This document shows positions 52,703 through 60,759 of a DNA stretch of 64,000 nucleotides, one piece after another. The DNA comes from Emticicia agri (GTDB lineage: Bacteria; Bacteroidota; Bacteroidia; Cytophagales; Spirosomataceae): contig NZ_SEWF01000035.1 of NCBI RefSeq assembly GCF_004168285.1, positions 1-64,000 on the forward strand, written 5' to 3'. Within the stretch, counting starts at the first letter, position 1. Each line of letters begins with the position of its first letter. The position numbers and the translations under genes are program-made. The notes below the pieces were generated by a model that ran no database searches, was not told where the DNA came from, and worked only from the letters and a program-made list of their open reading frames with translations.

Positions 52703-53488
52703 TTATACGCTGAAACCTAATTTAACTTTATATCTCCATCGGTCTTTGCCTATTTCATTCTCTAATTTGAGTACCTCCTGTGTTTTCTTACTTATCCAGA
52801 ATACTTCTTTCAAACCTCTTGACTCATGGGTGAGTAGCCAGCAATCTACTTTCTGGTTATCGTACCCTTCTAATTGCCCTGAGCCTGTTACGGTATAGGC
52901 CTCAAATTTTGGCGCAATATAGCCCGGGTCATAAAAAGGAATCATGAATGTAGTATTGATTTTATAGGGCAATAGTGGAAACACCTCAAGGTCGAGGTGC
53001 CAGTTGAGTGTATATTGTGTTACGGCTTGCTGAAATGCCTGCCAGGGGCCTTTTCTATTTTTGGCAGTATCGGCATCGGTCAGGGGTAAATCGTTGATTT
53101 TAGCAGTTTTATTAATAAAATCATATTCGCCTGTGCCTCGTTGTTTCCACCAACTCTGGTGATATAATGGGGCAAAAGTCTTTTTATCACACACCGATTT
53201 CACGGTATGTACTACACTATCACGGTCTTCCCATTCCTGTTTTACCACTATGGCTTCTTTACCATTGTAGTTTTCAAATGATACATTTCTTGTCCAGAAT
53301 TGAGGTCTTGCCCTCGCTCCCTCTTTACTCAGTTTAAAATACACCAGATAGCGGTTATTGCCTTCTTTCAGAAATTTAGTATTTATTTTTGTGGCATCTA
53401 CCCAAACGGTATCTGTACCCTGATTGGCAAGGGTTGAAGCATAAAAAAAGAGGAATAAAAAAGAGAGCAAGTAATTATTGGGTTTCAT
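52703..53488 (-). CDS. Exported protein, DUF3108-like
   Basis: 261 residues with signal peptide (MKPNNYLLSFLFLFFYASTLA). The mature protein is beta-rich, with the pattern WVDATKINTKFLKEGNNRYLVYFK, VKQEWEDRDSVVHTVKSVCDKKTFAPLYHQ, LEVFPLLPYKINTTFMIPFYDPG and GYDNQKVDCWLLTHESRGLKEVFWISKKTQEVLKLEN. The last segments fit DUF3108-like beta proteins, though without catalytic residues. It is part of the run of exported proteins transcribed leftwards from 54250. Confidence 0.65.
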   Translation of the reverse strand: MKPNNYLLSFLFLFFYASTLANQGTDTVWVDATKINTKFLKEGNNRYLVYFKLSKEGARARPQFWTRNVSFENYNGKEAIVVKQEWEDRDSVVHTVKSVCDKKTFAPLYHQSWWKQRGTGEYDFINKTAKINDLPLTDADTAKNRKGPWQAFQQAVTQYTLNWHLDLEVFPLLPYKINTTFMIPFYDPGYIAPKFEAYTVTGSGQLEGYDNQKVDCWLLTHESRGLKEVFWISKKTQEVLKLENEIGKDRWRYKVKLGFSV

Positions 53489-53521
53489 AAGTATTGTTTC
53501 TAAAATGTATTGATGTGAAGT

Positions 53522-54250
53522 TTATTTCAAAGTTATCTTTTCAAAATCAGGGGCATTGAAGCGTATTTGTGTAAAGTCAAAAGTATATAGTTTCTCACTC
53601 TGGTTAATTAATATATGAGTTGGTAACTGTAAATCATCTACCTTTTTCCAGTCTGAAAATCGTATGATTAATAGTTCTTTTTCGTTCTCAGGATTCTGAA
53701 GATGTATTTCGTTTAAGAAACCTGTACGTTTGTCGAAGAATAATAGGCTCAGGTGATTTAACTCGTCTTTTGCCGCAATTCTATATACTGGTTGCTTATC
53801 TGCCTTCAGCTCTTCCGGCTCAGAAAAATCATTAAACCGTTCATGAATATCCAATATCAGGTTATAGAATTCATGGCTTTTGATAGCAAATATGGCCTCT
53901 TTCGTAAGTGGCTGCGTTGAATCGCCTACCACAAATCCTTTTGTATTGTTGTATATTTTTACTTCAAAATCCTGCGGATTATAGCTATAGGTTTGTTTGA
54001 AATAAGAGTAACCTTTGGCGCTGGTGTGTATTTGGGTAGTGTAGTTACCTTTAGGAGAAGTACAATTGGCGAAAGCGATAATAGTCTCAATTTTATCTCT
54101 GCTCGCTTTCTGTCCAACAGCATCCAGCGATTGAGTGATAATAGTTTCTGCATTGACTTTATGGTTTTCTGAATTACGACAACTACTTAACAGAGGTACG
54201 AATATGATAAATATCCGTACCTTGCTCATCAATAGTAATAGCTTTCTCAT
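53522..54250 (-). CDS. Lipoprotein, LolA-like fold suspected
   Basis: 242 residues with lipobox (IIFVPLLSSC). IITQSLDAVGQKASRDKIETIIAFANCTSPKGNYTTQIHTSAKGYSYFKQTY resembles the start of LolA/LppX-type half-barrels (a helix with Ala-Gly-Gly-like segment, then strands). LLFFDKRTGFLNEIHLQNPENEKELLIIRFSDWKKVDDLQLPTHILI is the typical late hairpin region of that fold. Assignment is inference; it could bind a hydrophobic ligand. The start may instead be 7 codons further in, at MSK. Confidence 0.6.
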   Translation of the reverse strand: MRKLLLLMSKVRIFIIFVPLLSSCRNSENHKVNAETIITQSLDAVGQKASRDKIETIIAFANCTSPKGNYTTQIHTSAKGYSYFKQTYSYNPQDFEVKIYNNTKGFVVGDSTQPLTKEAIFAIKSHEFYNLILDIHERFNDFSEPEELKADKQPVYRIAAKDELNHLSLLFFDKRTGFLNEIHLQNPENEKELLIIRFSDWKKVDDLQLPTHILINQSEKLYTFDFTQIRFNAPDFEKITLK

Positions 54251-54302
54251 AATTAATACACTTCACTCGCAAAATATTTGAAACAACCTTACTTTCAAGT
54301 TC

Positions 54303-55271
54303 TTACTTTTTCCAACCTTCCATCACCTTCTCAAAACTTACCCAATAAATATCTCCTGAGCCATTCTGCGGAGAGGTATAAGTTTTCAATAAATCATCAA
54401 TCTTTGCGGCATTTCCTGCATAAGCATTCGGGATATTGATTCTTTCGCTGGTAAAAAACAATATCTTTTTATCCGGGCTTACATAGGGGCAATAGTCTAT
54501 ACGGTTAGAGTTGAGCATACTCAAATGCTGTGCAGGCAGCCATTTACCTGAGGTGTCTTTGATACTCATGTATAAATCTCCTCTACCCTTGTCGTCTTTC
54601 CGTCCATAAGAGGTAAAAATGATGTAATCTTCATCGGGCGAAACAAAGGCATTAAATTCATAGGTTTTTGAATTAACGGCCGTGTCTAAGGGAACAGGCT
54701 GCGTGTATTTACCTTGCTCAAACTTCGATACGAAAATATCTTCTTTACCCACTGCAGTTTTATAAGCTGCCGTAAAGTATAGATTTCCGTTTCGGGCAAT
54801 GGCCGGGTAAAATTCATCTTCCGGTGTATTAACAGGCGAGCCTAAGTTTTGTGCTTCGCCCCATTGTCCATTTTCGCGGCTCACTACCCATATATCAAAA
54901 TCTTTTGGGGTTGTGCCTTGTGTAGGCCTGTTAGAAGCAAAGTAGAGTTTCTTTCCATCGGCAGAGAAAGCCGGCTCCAGATCACTAAATTTTCCGGCAA
55001 AAGGAGCAATTTCGGGGTTACTCCAGGTACCATCTGCGTTTTTCTTTCGATACACAATAGTCTGGAAAACACCTTGTGGCGATTGTAACGTATAAAATAT
55101 TTCGGTACCGTCGGGCGATATAGCAAAATCACGTTCGCCGAATCCGGTACTCATTCCAAAGATTTCGGCTTGCGCCGGAGGGTTAGTCAGAGCAATCGTT
55201 TTTTGGGCGTTCAATGCCAAAGAACCAATAAATATTACAAATGTTGATAGAAGTTTTTTGTTCAGAAGCAT
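54303..55271 (-). CDS. Exported TolB-like beta-propeller (PD40 repeats)
   Basis: About 322 residues; signal peptide MLLNKKLLSTFVIFIGSLALNAQ. The mature part has repeated PD40/WD40-like motifs: FAISPDGTEIFYTLQ, EPAFSADGKKLYFASNRP, YPAIARNGNLYFTAAY, NAFVSPDEDYIIFTSY, CPYVSPDKKILFFTSER. Five to six blades give a propeller like that of TolB, used for protein or ligand binding. Seen in OmpA-linked or exported Bacteroidota proteins. Divergent from the LytS-like kinase gene. Frame extends 7 codons upstream to 55292. Confidence 0.85.
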   Translation of the reverse strand: MLLNKKLLSTFVIFIGSLALNAQKTIALTNPPAQAEIFGMSTGFGERDFAISPDGTEIFYTLQSPQGVFQTIVYRKKNADGTWSNPEIAPFAGKFSDLEPAFSADGKKLYFASNRPTQGTTPKDFDIWVVSRENGQWGEAQNLGSPVNTPEDEFYPAIARNGNLYFTAAYKTAVGKEDIFVSKFEQGKYTQPVPLDTAVNSKTYEFNAFVSPDEDYIIFTSYGRKDDKGRGDLYMSIKDTSGKWLPAQHLSMLNSNRIDYCPYVSPDKKILFFTSERINIPNAYAGNAAKIDDLLKTYTSPQNGSGDIYWVSFEKVMEGWKK

Positions 55272-55499
55272 AGCTATTCGGTTTATCAACATAAAAGTAT
55301 AGGCTTCATTTTATAAAATCTATCAGTCAGCACAAACAACCACTATCACCCCATAGAAAGCCGTTTGTATGGTTATTTGTGGAAATTGCAACAAAAACTG
55401 TTATTGATAGTAAGGAAGTTGCTATTGATAGACCAAAATCTTTTTATAAGAATATTTTCTTATAATTTTATGTTCTTTAAAGTCAGCCAATTTCTTTTA

Positions 55500-56558
55500 A
55501 TGCAAAAACGAATATTGTATCATATAGCTTTCTGGGTAGCATACGTCTTGTTTAAATCCTATCTCAATTTTGAGTCGTTGCAATACAATATGCCTAAAGA
55601 AAGTGTATTCTACCTGTTCTTTTTAGCAGTGGGTATTCAATCAGCTTATCTCCCTATCAAAATCCCACTGGTTTATGCCGTTTTCTACATAACTGCACAG
55701 TTTCTTTCCAAAAAATGGAATGTGCTTAAAACCATTTTCATTCTGTTTTTAGCTTTTTTCTTAGCAATCATTGCGTTTTTGTATATATCAGGCCTATTGC
55801 AACAGTATGTGCTGAAACGTTCGATGGAAAATGAGAACTATTTTTCTTTTGCCAGTTTCTTGTATGCTTTTTTCCTGTTGTCGTTTACCAGCGGCATTGC
55901 CTTAACCTTAAAATTAATCAGGCAGCATATCCGTACAAGAGAAGCCGAACAGGAAATGAGTAAAAAAAGGTTAGAAGCCGAACTGAGGTTTCTGAAAGCA
56001 CAGACCAATCCACATTTTTTATTCAATACGCTTAATAATATCTACGGGCTTGCCCGCAAGAAGTCTGACGATACGGCTGAGGTCGTCATGAAATTATCGA
56101 AGCTCTTACGATTTATGCTGTATGAAACCAATAAGCCTTCTATCTCTATTGAAGACGAACTAAAGGTAATGGAAGATTACATTGAACTGGAAAAAATACG
56201 CTATAACCAACGGCTGAAAATAGATTTCAGTGCAACAGTTGATAACCAACATGAACCTATTGCGCCACTCATTTTATTACCCTTTGTAGAAAATGCCTTT
56301 AAGCATGGCGCAGGTGAGTCTATCAACGAATCTTCTATCAGGATTGAAATACTACTCAAGCAAGGGAATCTGTATTTTAGTATAGAAAACTCTAAATCAG
56401 AAGATAGTCAGTTGGTAATTACCGAAAAAATTGGATTAAGTAATGTACGGCGTCAATTAGAACTGATGTATCCTGACCACCGACTGAGTATCGAAAACCT
56501 TTCTTCTACTTTCACTATTGTATTGGAATTAAACCTGAACAACCATGCAAAAATTTAA
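55500..56558 (+). CDS. LytS-like sensor histidine kinase
   Basis: About 352 residues. Four membrane helices in residues 5-140 (ILYHIAFWVAYVLFKSYL, FYLFFLAVGIQSAYL, IFILFLAFFLAIIAFLYI, FLYAFFLLSFTSGIALTL), then a coiled coil and the His_kinase domain with the phospho-acceptor H172 in KAQTNPHFLFNTLNNIYGLARKKS, as in LytS/YehU kinases, and the ATPase N box ILLPFVENAFKHGAG. The frame runs upstream to 55365 but the ATG at 55500 begins the domain. It overlaps the regulator gene by 14 bases, so they are translationally coupled. Confidence 0.92.
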   Translation: MQKRILYHIAFWVAYVLFKSYLNFESLQYNMPKESVFYLFFLAVGIQSAYLPIKIPLVYAVFYITAQFLSKKWNVLKTIFILFLAFFLAIIAFLYISGLLQQYVLKRSMENENYFSFASFLYAFFLLSFTSGIALTLKLIRQHIRTREAEQEMSKKRLEAELRFLKAQTNPHFLFNTLNNIYGLARKKSDDTAEVVMKLSKLLRFMLYETNKPSISIEDELKVMEDYIELEKIRYNQRLKIDFSATVDNQHEPIAPLILLPFVENAFKHGAGESINESSIRIEILLKQGNLYFSIENSKSEDSQLVITEKIGLSNVRRQLELMYPDHRLSIENLSSTFTIVLELNLNNHAKI

Positions 56559-57240
56559 CTGTATTATTGTAGAAGACGAGCCATTGGCGGCCGAAATATT
56601 GCAGGACTATGTAACTCAGGTGTCATTTTTACAGCTAAAGGCCGTTTGTGCCAATGCTATCATTGCCACAGAAATCCTCAGAAATAATCAGATAGATTTA
56701 ATTTTTTTAGACATTAATCTGCCCAAACTCAAAGGGCTTGATTTTATCAAGACCCTGCAACGTCCGCCTGCTATTATTCTTACTACTGCCTACCATGAAT
56801 ACGCCCTGCAAGGCTACGAACACAATGTATTGGATTATCTGCTGAAACCCATTGAATTCAGCCGATTTCTGAAAGCAGTCAATAAACTCACTACTCCTGC
56901 CGCAACTACTAATTCTACCCAGACAGATGATAGGAAATACCATTTTTTTAATGTGAATAAAAAGATGGTAAAAGTATTTTATGACGAAATACTGTACATA
57001 GAAAGTCAGAGAGAATATGTAAAAATTGCTACCCGAACGCAGGCTATTCTGACGAAGTTAGCTTTGAATGAGGTGGAAGAACTTCTGCAAAACGAGCATT
57101 TTGTGCGGGTGCATCGGTCTTTTATTGTGGCAAAAGATAAAATTGAAGCGTATTCGGCTACTGATGTGGAGATAAATGGCAAACAAATTCCGATTGGCAG
57201 AGGTTATAAAGACGAAGTTTGGGAGGTTTTAGGGAATTAA
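56545..57240 (+). CDS. LytTR-family response regulator
   Basis: 231 residues: receiver domain (IIVEDEPLAAEIL, phospho-acceptor D56 in FLDINLPKLKGLD, Lys in YLLKPIEFSRF) and a C-terminal LytTR DNA-binding domain (FNVNKKMVKVFYDEILYIESQREYVKI, EVEELLQNEHFVRVHRSFIVAKDKIEAYSATDVEINGKQIPIGRGY). LytTR proteins bind direct repeats rather than dyads. It is the partner of the kinase whose gene overlaps it. Targets unknown. Confidence 0.95.
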   Translation: MQKFNCIIVEDEPLAAEILQDYVTQVSFLQLKAVCANAIIATEILRNNQIDLIFLDINLPKLKGLDFIKTLQRPPAIILTTAYHEYALQGYEHNVLDYLLKPIEFSRFLKAVNKLTTPAATTNSTQTDDRKYHFFNVNKKMVKVFYDEILYIESQREYVKIATRTQAILTKLALNEVEELLQNEHFVRVHRSFIVAKDKIEAYSATDVEINGKQIPIGRGYKDEVWEVLGN

Positions 57241-57265
57241 TCGCCAGATTTTTTCATAAAAAACG

Positions 57266-57273
57266 TACTTTTG
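57266..57273 (+). promoter_or_regulatory. Bacteroidota -7 promoter element
   Basis: TACTTTTG fits TAnnTTTG, 30 bases upstream of the Ppx/GppA start, giving that gene its own promoter despite the short gap from the regulator gene. Confidence 0.5.
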
Positions 57274-57303
57274 CAAATCCACTAAATACGGAAAGCAGAT
57301 TCA

Positions 57304-58188
57304 ATGAAAATTGCAGCCATTGACATAGGTTCAAATGCAGCCCGAATGCAGATTTCGTCGGTATTGCATGATAAAAAGAAAATCAATTTTAAAAAGGTAG
57401 AATATGTGCGTTTTGCCCTGCGTTTGGGAATGGACGTATTCAATACAGGAAAAATATCTTACGAAAGCGAGGCACGGATTAAAAAACTGCTGATGGCCTA
57501 CCGCTTACTGATGGAGCTTCACGAAGTAGATGCCTACATGATTTGTGCCACATCGGCCATGCGGGAAGCCGAAAACGGAGCCAATATCGTAGAGAGAATC
57601 AGAAATGAATTAGGCATGGAGATTCACCTGATTGAGGGAGAAAAAGAAGCCGAATTGATTAATGATGTAATTAAAGTGGTTTTAGAAACCGATAAAACCT
57701 ATCTGCATATTGATGTGGGCGGTGGTAGCACCGAACTGAATATTTATAAAGGGAGAACCAAGATAGCCGCAAGGTCTTTCAAAATCGGTTCTGTGCGTTT
57801 ACTCGAACACAAGGAAGCACCCGATGTGTGGAATAAAATGAAAGCATGGGTAAATGAGACGATTCCAACGCATGAGAATGTAATAGCGGTAGGTACAGGA
57901 GGCAATATCTCTAAATTGTTCAATATGATTGAACACAAAACCGAGGGAAGGGCTTCTTTACAGGAATTACAGAAAAAACGAGATTATATTAACAAATTCA
58001 GCTTAGAAGACCGCATTAATAAGCTCCAACTGAATGCCGACCGTGCCGATGTGATTGTTCCGGCCTCTGATATTTATCTATCAGTAATGAAATGGGCAGG
58101 CGCTAAAGAAATTATCGTACCCGACTTAGGATTAAAAGACGGTATTCTGCTGTTAGTCTATGAGACGCTGATGAACGAAGAAGAATAA
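57304..58188 (+). CDS. Ppx/GppA-family phosphatase
   Basis: 294 residues, the single-domain form common in Bacteroidota (E. coli Ppx has over 500 with a C-terminal HD domain that is missing here). Actin-like ATPase fold: KIAAIDIGSNAARMQI (phosphate 1), ATSAMREAENG, HIDVGGGSTELNIY (phosphate 2), AVGTGGNISKL (adenosine-type loop), Glu residues in IEGEKEAELI. It removes terminal phosphate from polyphosphate or pppGpp. First gene of a pair with the secreted hydrolase 9 bases downstream. Confidence 0.93.
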   Translation: MKIAAIDIGSNAARMQISSVLHDKKKINFKKVEYVRFALRLGMDVFNTGKISYESEARIKKLLMAYRLLMELHEVDAYMICATSAMREAENGANIVERIRNELGMEIHLIEGEKEAELINDVIKVVLETDKTYLHIDVGGGSTELNIYKGRTKIAARSFKIGSVRLLEHKEAPDVWNKMKAWVNETIPTHENVIAVGTGGNISKLFNMIEHKTEGRASLQELQKKRDYINKFSLEDRINKLQLNADRADVIVPASDIYLSVMKWAGAKEIIVPDLGLKDGILLLVYETLMNEEE

Positions 58189-58197
58189 AACACTATT

Positions 58198-59199
58198 ATG
58201 AAAAAAAGATTTTTTACTTTTATAACTATTGTTACAACGAGTGCCTGTGTGCTGTTTATCCTCTCTTCGTGGGGTATGTGGGGGCATCAGCACATCACTA
58301 AGTCAGCGATTTTTGCATTACCGGATGAGTTACGGATTTTCTTCTACAATCACCTTGATTTTGTAGTAGAGGAATCTAATGTGCCGGATTTAAGAAAATA
58401 TACTCTGAGCGACAAAGCCGAAAACCCTCGCCATTATATCGACATTGAACATTTTGGCAGTATAGACAGTCTGCCACTTACCAGCAAGTTAGCTTATGCT
58501 AAGTATGAAAACAAAAAATTGCAATCAGATGGTATTTTGCCCTGGTATATTCAGGATGTGATGGTGAAACTGACTAAATCGATGCAAGGCAACAGAAAAA
58601 CAGAGATTCTTTTCTTAGCTTCTGATTTAGGACATTATCTCGCCGATGCCAATATGCCTTTGCATACTTCAAGCAATCATAACGGACAACTTACCAATCA
58701 GGCAGGTATCCATGCTTTCTGGGAAGCACAATTGCCCGAAATGTTTGGGAATAACTACAATGTTTATACAGGCAATGCCCGCTATATTGAAGATGTAACT
58801 AAAGAAACCTGGCGTATTATCAGACATTCGCACCAATTGGCTGATACTTTATTGGCGAAAGACCGGGACCTGAGAAAGACTTTTCCGGCAGATAAAATCT
58901 TTCAGAAAGATGCGAATGGCAAAATAGCCAGAAATAAATTCAATCAGCCGGTTTATACCAAAGAGTATGCAGATTTGTATCATAAGGCTCTCAATGGCAT
59001 GATTGAAAACCAGTTCAGAGAGGCAATTTCGGCTGCTGCCAATTTCTGGTACACGGCTTGGGTCAATGCCGGAAAGCCGGATTTAAAATCCTTGGACGAT
59101 GAGGGGCTAACCAAAAGAAACAAGGCTAATTATAAAAAGGATATTAAAGCCTGGGAAAAAGGAAAATTAACGGTATTGAAGTCTGAAACGGAGTTTTAA
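58198..59199 (+). CDS. Secreted zinc-dependent phospholipase C / S1-P1 nuclease-like protein
   Basis: 333 residues; N-terminal signal or anchor (FFTFITIVTTSACVLFILSSWG). The mature protein starts WGMWGHQHITKSAIFALP, with the N-terminal Trp-X-X-His arrangement of zinc PLC/S1-P1 nucleases. HYIDIEHFG (Asp/His), FLASDLGHYLADANMPLHTSSNHNG (His and Asp of the tri-zinc site) and QAGIHAFWEAQLPE (His, Glu) give the rest of the metal ligands. It could cleave phosphodiesters outside the cytoplasm; the substrate (phospholipid or nucleic acid) is not defined. In one operon with the Ppx/GppA gene. Confidence 0.82.
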   Translation: MKKRFFTFITIVTTSACVLFILSSWGMWGHQHITKSAIFALPDELRIFFYNHLDFVVEESNVPDLRKYTLSDKAENPRHYIDIEHFGSIDSLPLTSKLAYAKYENKKLQSDGILPWYIQDVMVKLTKSMQGNRKTEILFLASDLGHYLADANMPLHTSSNHNGQLTNQAGIHAFWEAQLPEMFGNNYNVYTGNARYIEDVTKETWRIIRHSHQLADTLLAKDRDLRKTFPADKIFQKDANGKIARNKFNQPVYTKEYADLYHKALNGMIENQFREAISAAANFWYTAWVNAGKPDLKSLDDEGLTKRNKANYKKDIKAWEKGKLTVLKSETEF

Positions 59200-59217
59200 C
59201 AATATTATTATTTTTTT

Positions 59218-59258
59218 GTAGAGACGTACGGTTCGCCGCGCGATTGCAATACGTCTCC
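59218..59258. repeat. Left extragenic palindrome of the IS110 locus (family A) with GC-rich insert
   Basis: The sequence begins GTAGAGACGT and ends ATTGCAATACGTCTCC; bases 59228-59242 (ACGGTTCGCCGCGCG) are a mini-insert. Taking out these 15 bases leaves a perfect 22-bp palindrome from GAGACGTATTG to its mirror. An inverse copy lies at 60707-60746. Confidence 0.8.
59228..59242 (+). repeat. GC-rich mini-insert, left palindrome
   Basis: Core CGGTTCGCCGCGCG (59229-59242), variant with TT as the variable bases and without the last G. With the preceding A it makes the 15 bases whose removal restores the palindrome. Confidence 0.75.
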
Positions 59259-59422
59259 GAGGGCCGATAAATATCAAAAATCTATCTATTGTTTTCGAAT
59301 TTGTCCTACAAAATTGAATTCAAAAATTTCATATACCCTTGGAGGTGCTGTGTTAAAAATCAAATAAATAAGGAAAAATATTTATCTTTGTTTTTTAAAG
59401 CAGGAGAGTTATTCCATGCAGT

Positions 59423-59460
59423 TTAGGCAGGTCAATTTGTTTGTATCTGCCTAATTTTTT
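59423..59460 (+). terminator. Terminator at the left end of the IS110 element
   Basis: TTAGGCAG (59423-59430) pairs with CTGCCTAA (59447-59454) and is followed by TTTTTT. It faces transcription arriving from the left and ends at the transposase stop, so it may shield the transposase gene. Confidence 0.65.
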
Positions 59461-60484
59461 AAGCTGCTTTATTCTTACCATAATTTTCATTAAAGGGTTG
59501 ATTGTTTTTAAAAAGCGTATAAATCAGGACTAATAATTTTCTTTGCACGGCTACTACTCCTTTCATTTTTATCTGTGTTTTTTGGTGGATTCTTTCGTAA
59601 ATTGCACTCATTTGTTGGTCGTTGATAACTGCTGTTAAAGCTGGGAAGTAAAGAGTTTTTCGAATATGCTTGTTTCCTTTTTTGGATATTTTGGTAGGGC
59701 TATTAATAGAACTACCAGACTGTTTCTGGACGACATTATACCCTGCATAACACACTAATTGTGAACGAGAATTGAATAAAGCAAAACCATTAGTTTCAGC
59801 AATAATGGCAATAGCGGTAATAAATCCAACTCCTTTAATAGTGCATACATTTTTAACTCTTTCTTGCAATGGTGGGTCATTGACTAAGATAGACTTCATA
59901 TCCTCTTCAATCTCCTTAATTTGTCCCTGGATTAATAACAAGTGCTTTTCGATACGATCAATACTTCTTTGTTGTGGCTCATGGCTATGTTTTAGCGCAT
60001 GTAATTGGTTCTTAATCACTGTCTGTTGCTCTATTAGGGCATTTCTTTCTCTGGAAAGTTGTTTAAGCGTTCGCATTTGTTTAGAAACAGCAGACCAACT
60101 GCTGAGTTTTCTCTCAACCCCCATCTGAGCCAGTACCCTTGCATCAATATCATCCGTTTTGGATTTGATATTTAAACTCTGCGCATAAGTCTTAACCTGT
60201 TTAGCCAGGATTACACTAACTGGCTTTTGCCGCTCAAATAACCAATAAGCCAAAGATTCATAATACACCCCAGTGGCTTCCATCGTATAATGAACTTCTA
60301 TAGACTTATCTGCAAATTGTTCTACCCACCTATCCATCTTCTCAAAGCCAACGCTATGGTTTGCAAACGTTTTGCTTGAAAGAATAGTAACAGATTGGTC
60401 GAGTCGTTTTTGGGCGATAGCCACTGAAATACTTAATTTGCTAATGTCGATGCCAACATTCTGGCGAATAATAGTGTTTGTCAT
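59459..60484 (-). CDS. IS110-family transposase (DEDD)
   Basis: 341 residues. N-terminal RuvC-like DEDD domain: D13 in VGIDISK, E69 in TMEATGVYY, D111/D112 and D114 in KSKTDDIDARVLA. C-terminal Tnp_20 domain with CTIKGVGFITAIAIIAE and GYNVVQKQSGSSINSPTKISKKGNKHIRKTLYFPA, which carries the Ser of the second active site. IS110 recombinases use a structured RNA made from the non-coding part of their own element to recognise donor and target DNA. The gene is complete, and the upstream 200 bases hold a strong dyad fit for such an RNA. Confidence 0.95.
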   Translation of the reverse strand: MTNTIIRQNVGIDISKLSISVAIAQKRLDQSVTILSSKTFANHSVGFEKMDRWVEQFADKSIEVHYTMEATGVYYESLAYWLFERQKPVSVILAKQVKTYAQSLNIKSKTDDIDARVLAQMGVERKLSSWSAVSKQMRTLKQLSRERNALIEQQTVIKNQLHALKHSHEPQQRSIDRIEKHLLLIQGQIKEIEEDMKSILVNDPPLQERVKNVCTIKGVGFITAIAIIAETNGFALFNSRSQLVCYAGYNVVQKQSGSSINSPTKISKKGNKHIRKTLYFPALTAVINDQQMSAIYERIHQKTQIKMKGVVAVQRKLLVLIYTLFKNNQPFNENYGKNKAA

Positions 60485-60706
60485 TGTCTTAGGAATAAAA
60501 GATTAAAAAGGTCTTTTCTCGTAACCATGCTTACTGCTCTCCATCAGGGAGGCGTATTAGGTGCTGTTCTGACTTACTGACTGAAAAATGGGGATACCTC
60601 CAAGTGTACATATATCCCATAGGATATTGTTTAGACGCATTTGCCTCTCATTTTTCAGTAGCAATTTAAACTTTTTTCCTTAATTTAGATTTTGATTCAA
60701 ACATAC
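60485..60706 (-). ncRNA. Candidate bridge RNA region of the IS110 element
   Basis: The 222 bases upstream of the transposase are non-coding and structured: CATTTTTCAGT (60649-60659) and ACTGAAAAATG (60580-60590) form an 11-bp stem, and GGGAT / ATCCC pair inside (60591-60618). IS110-group elements make their guide RNA from the 5' end. The position and folding fit; the guide loops cannot be assigned without the insertion-site boundaries. Confidence 0.5.
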
Positions 60707-60746
60707 GAGACGTATCGCAATCGCGCGGCGAACCGTACGTCTCTAC
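60707..60746. repeat. Right extragenic palindrome of the IS110 locus (family A) with GC-rich insert
   Basis: Inverse copy of 59218-59258 with one base difference (TCGCAAT for TTGCAAT). It contains the mini-insert at 60722-60735 on the minus strand. With the left copy it frames the whole IS110 element, as the two arms of a paired repeat with an element placed in the spacer. Confidence 0.8.
60722..60735 (-). repeat. GC-rich mini-insert, right palindrome
   Basis: On the minus strand CGGTTCGCCGCGCG, identical to 59229-59242. Because both arms have it, it was either present before the pair formed or spread by conversion. Confidence 0.75.
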
Positions 60747-60759
60747 GTGAAAAACATTA

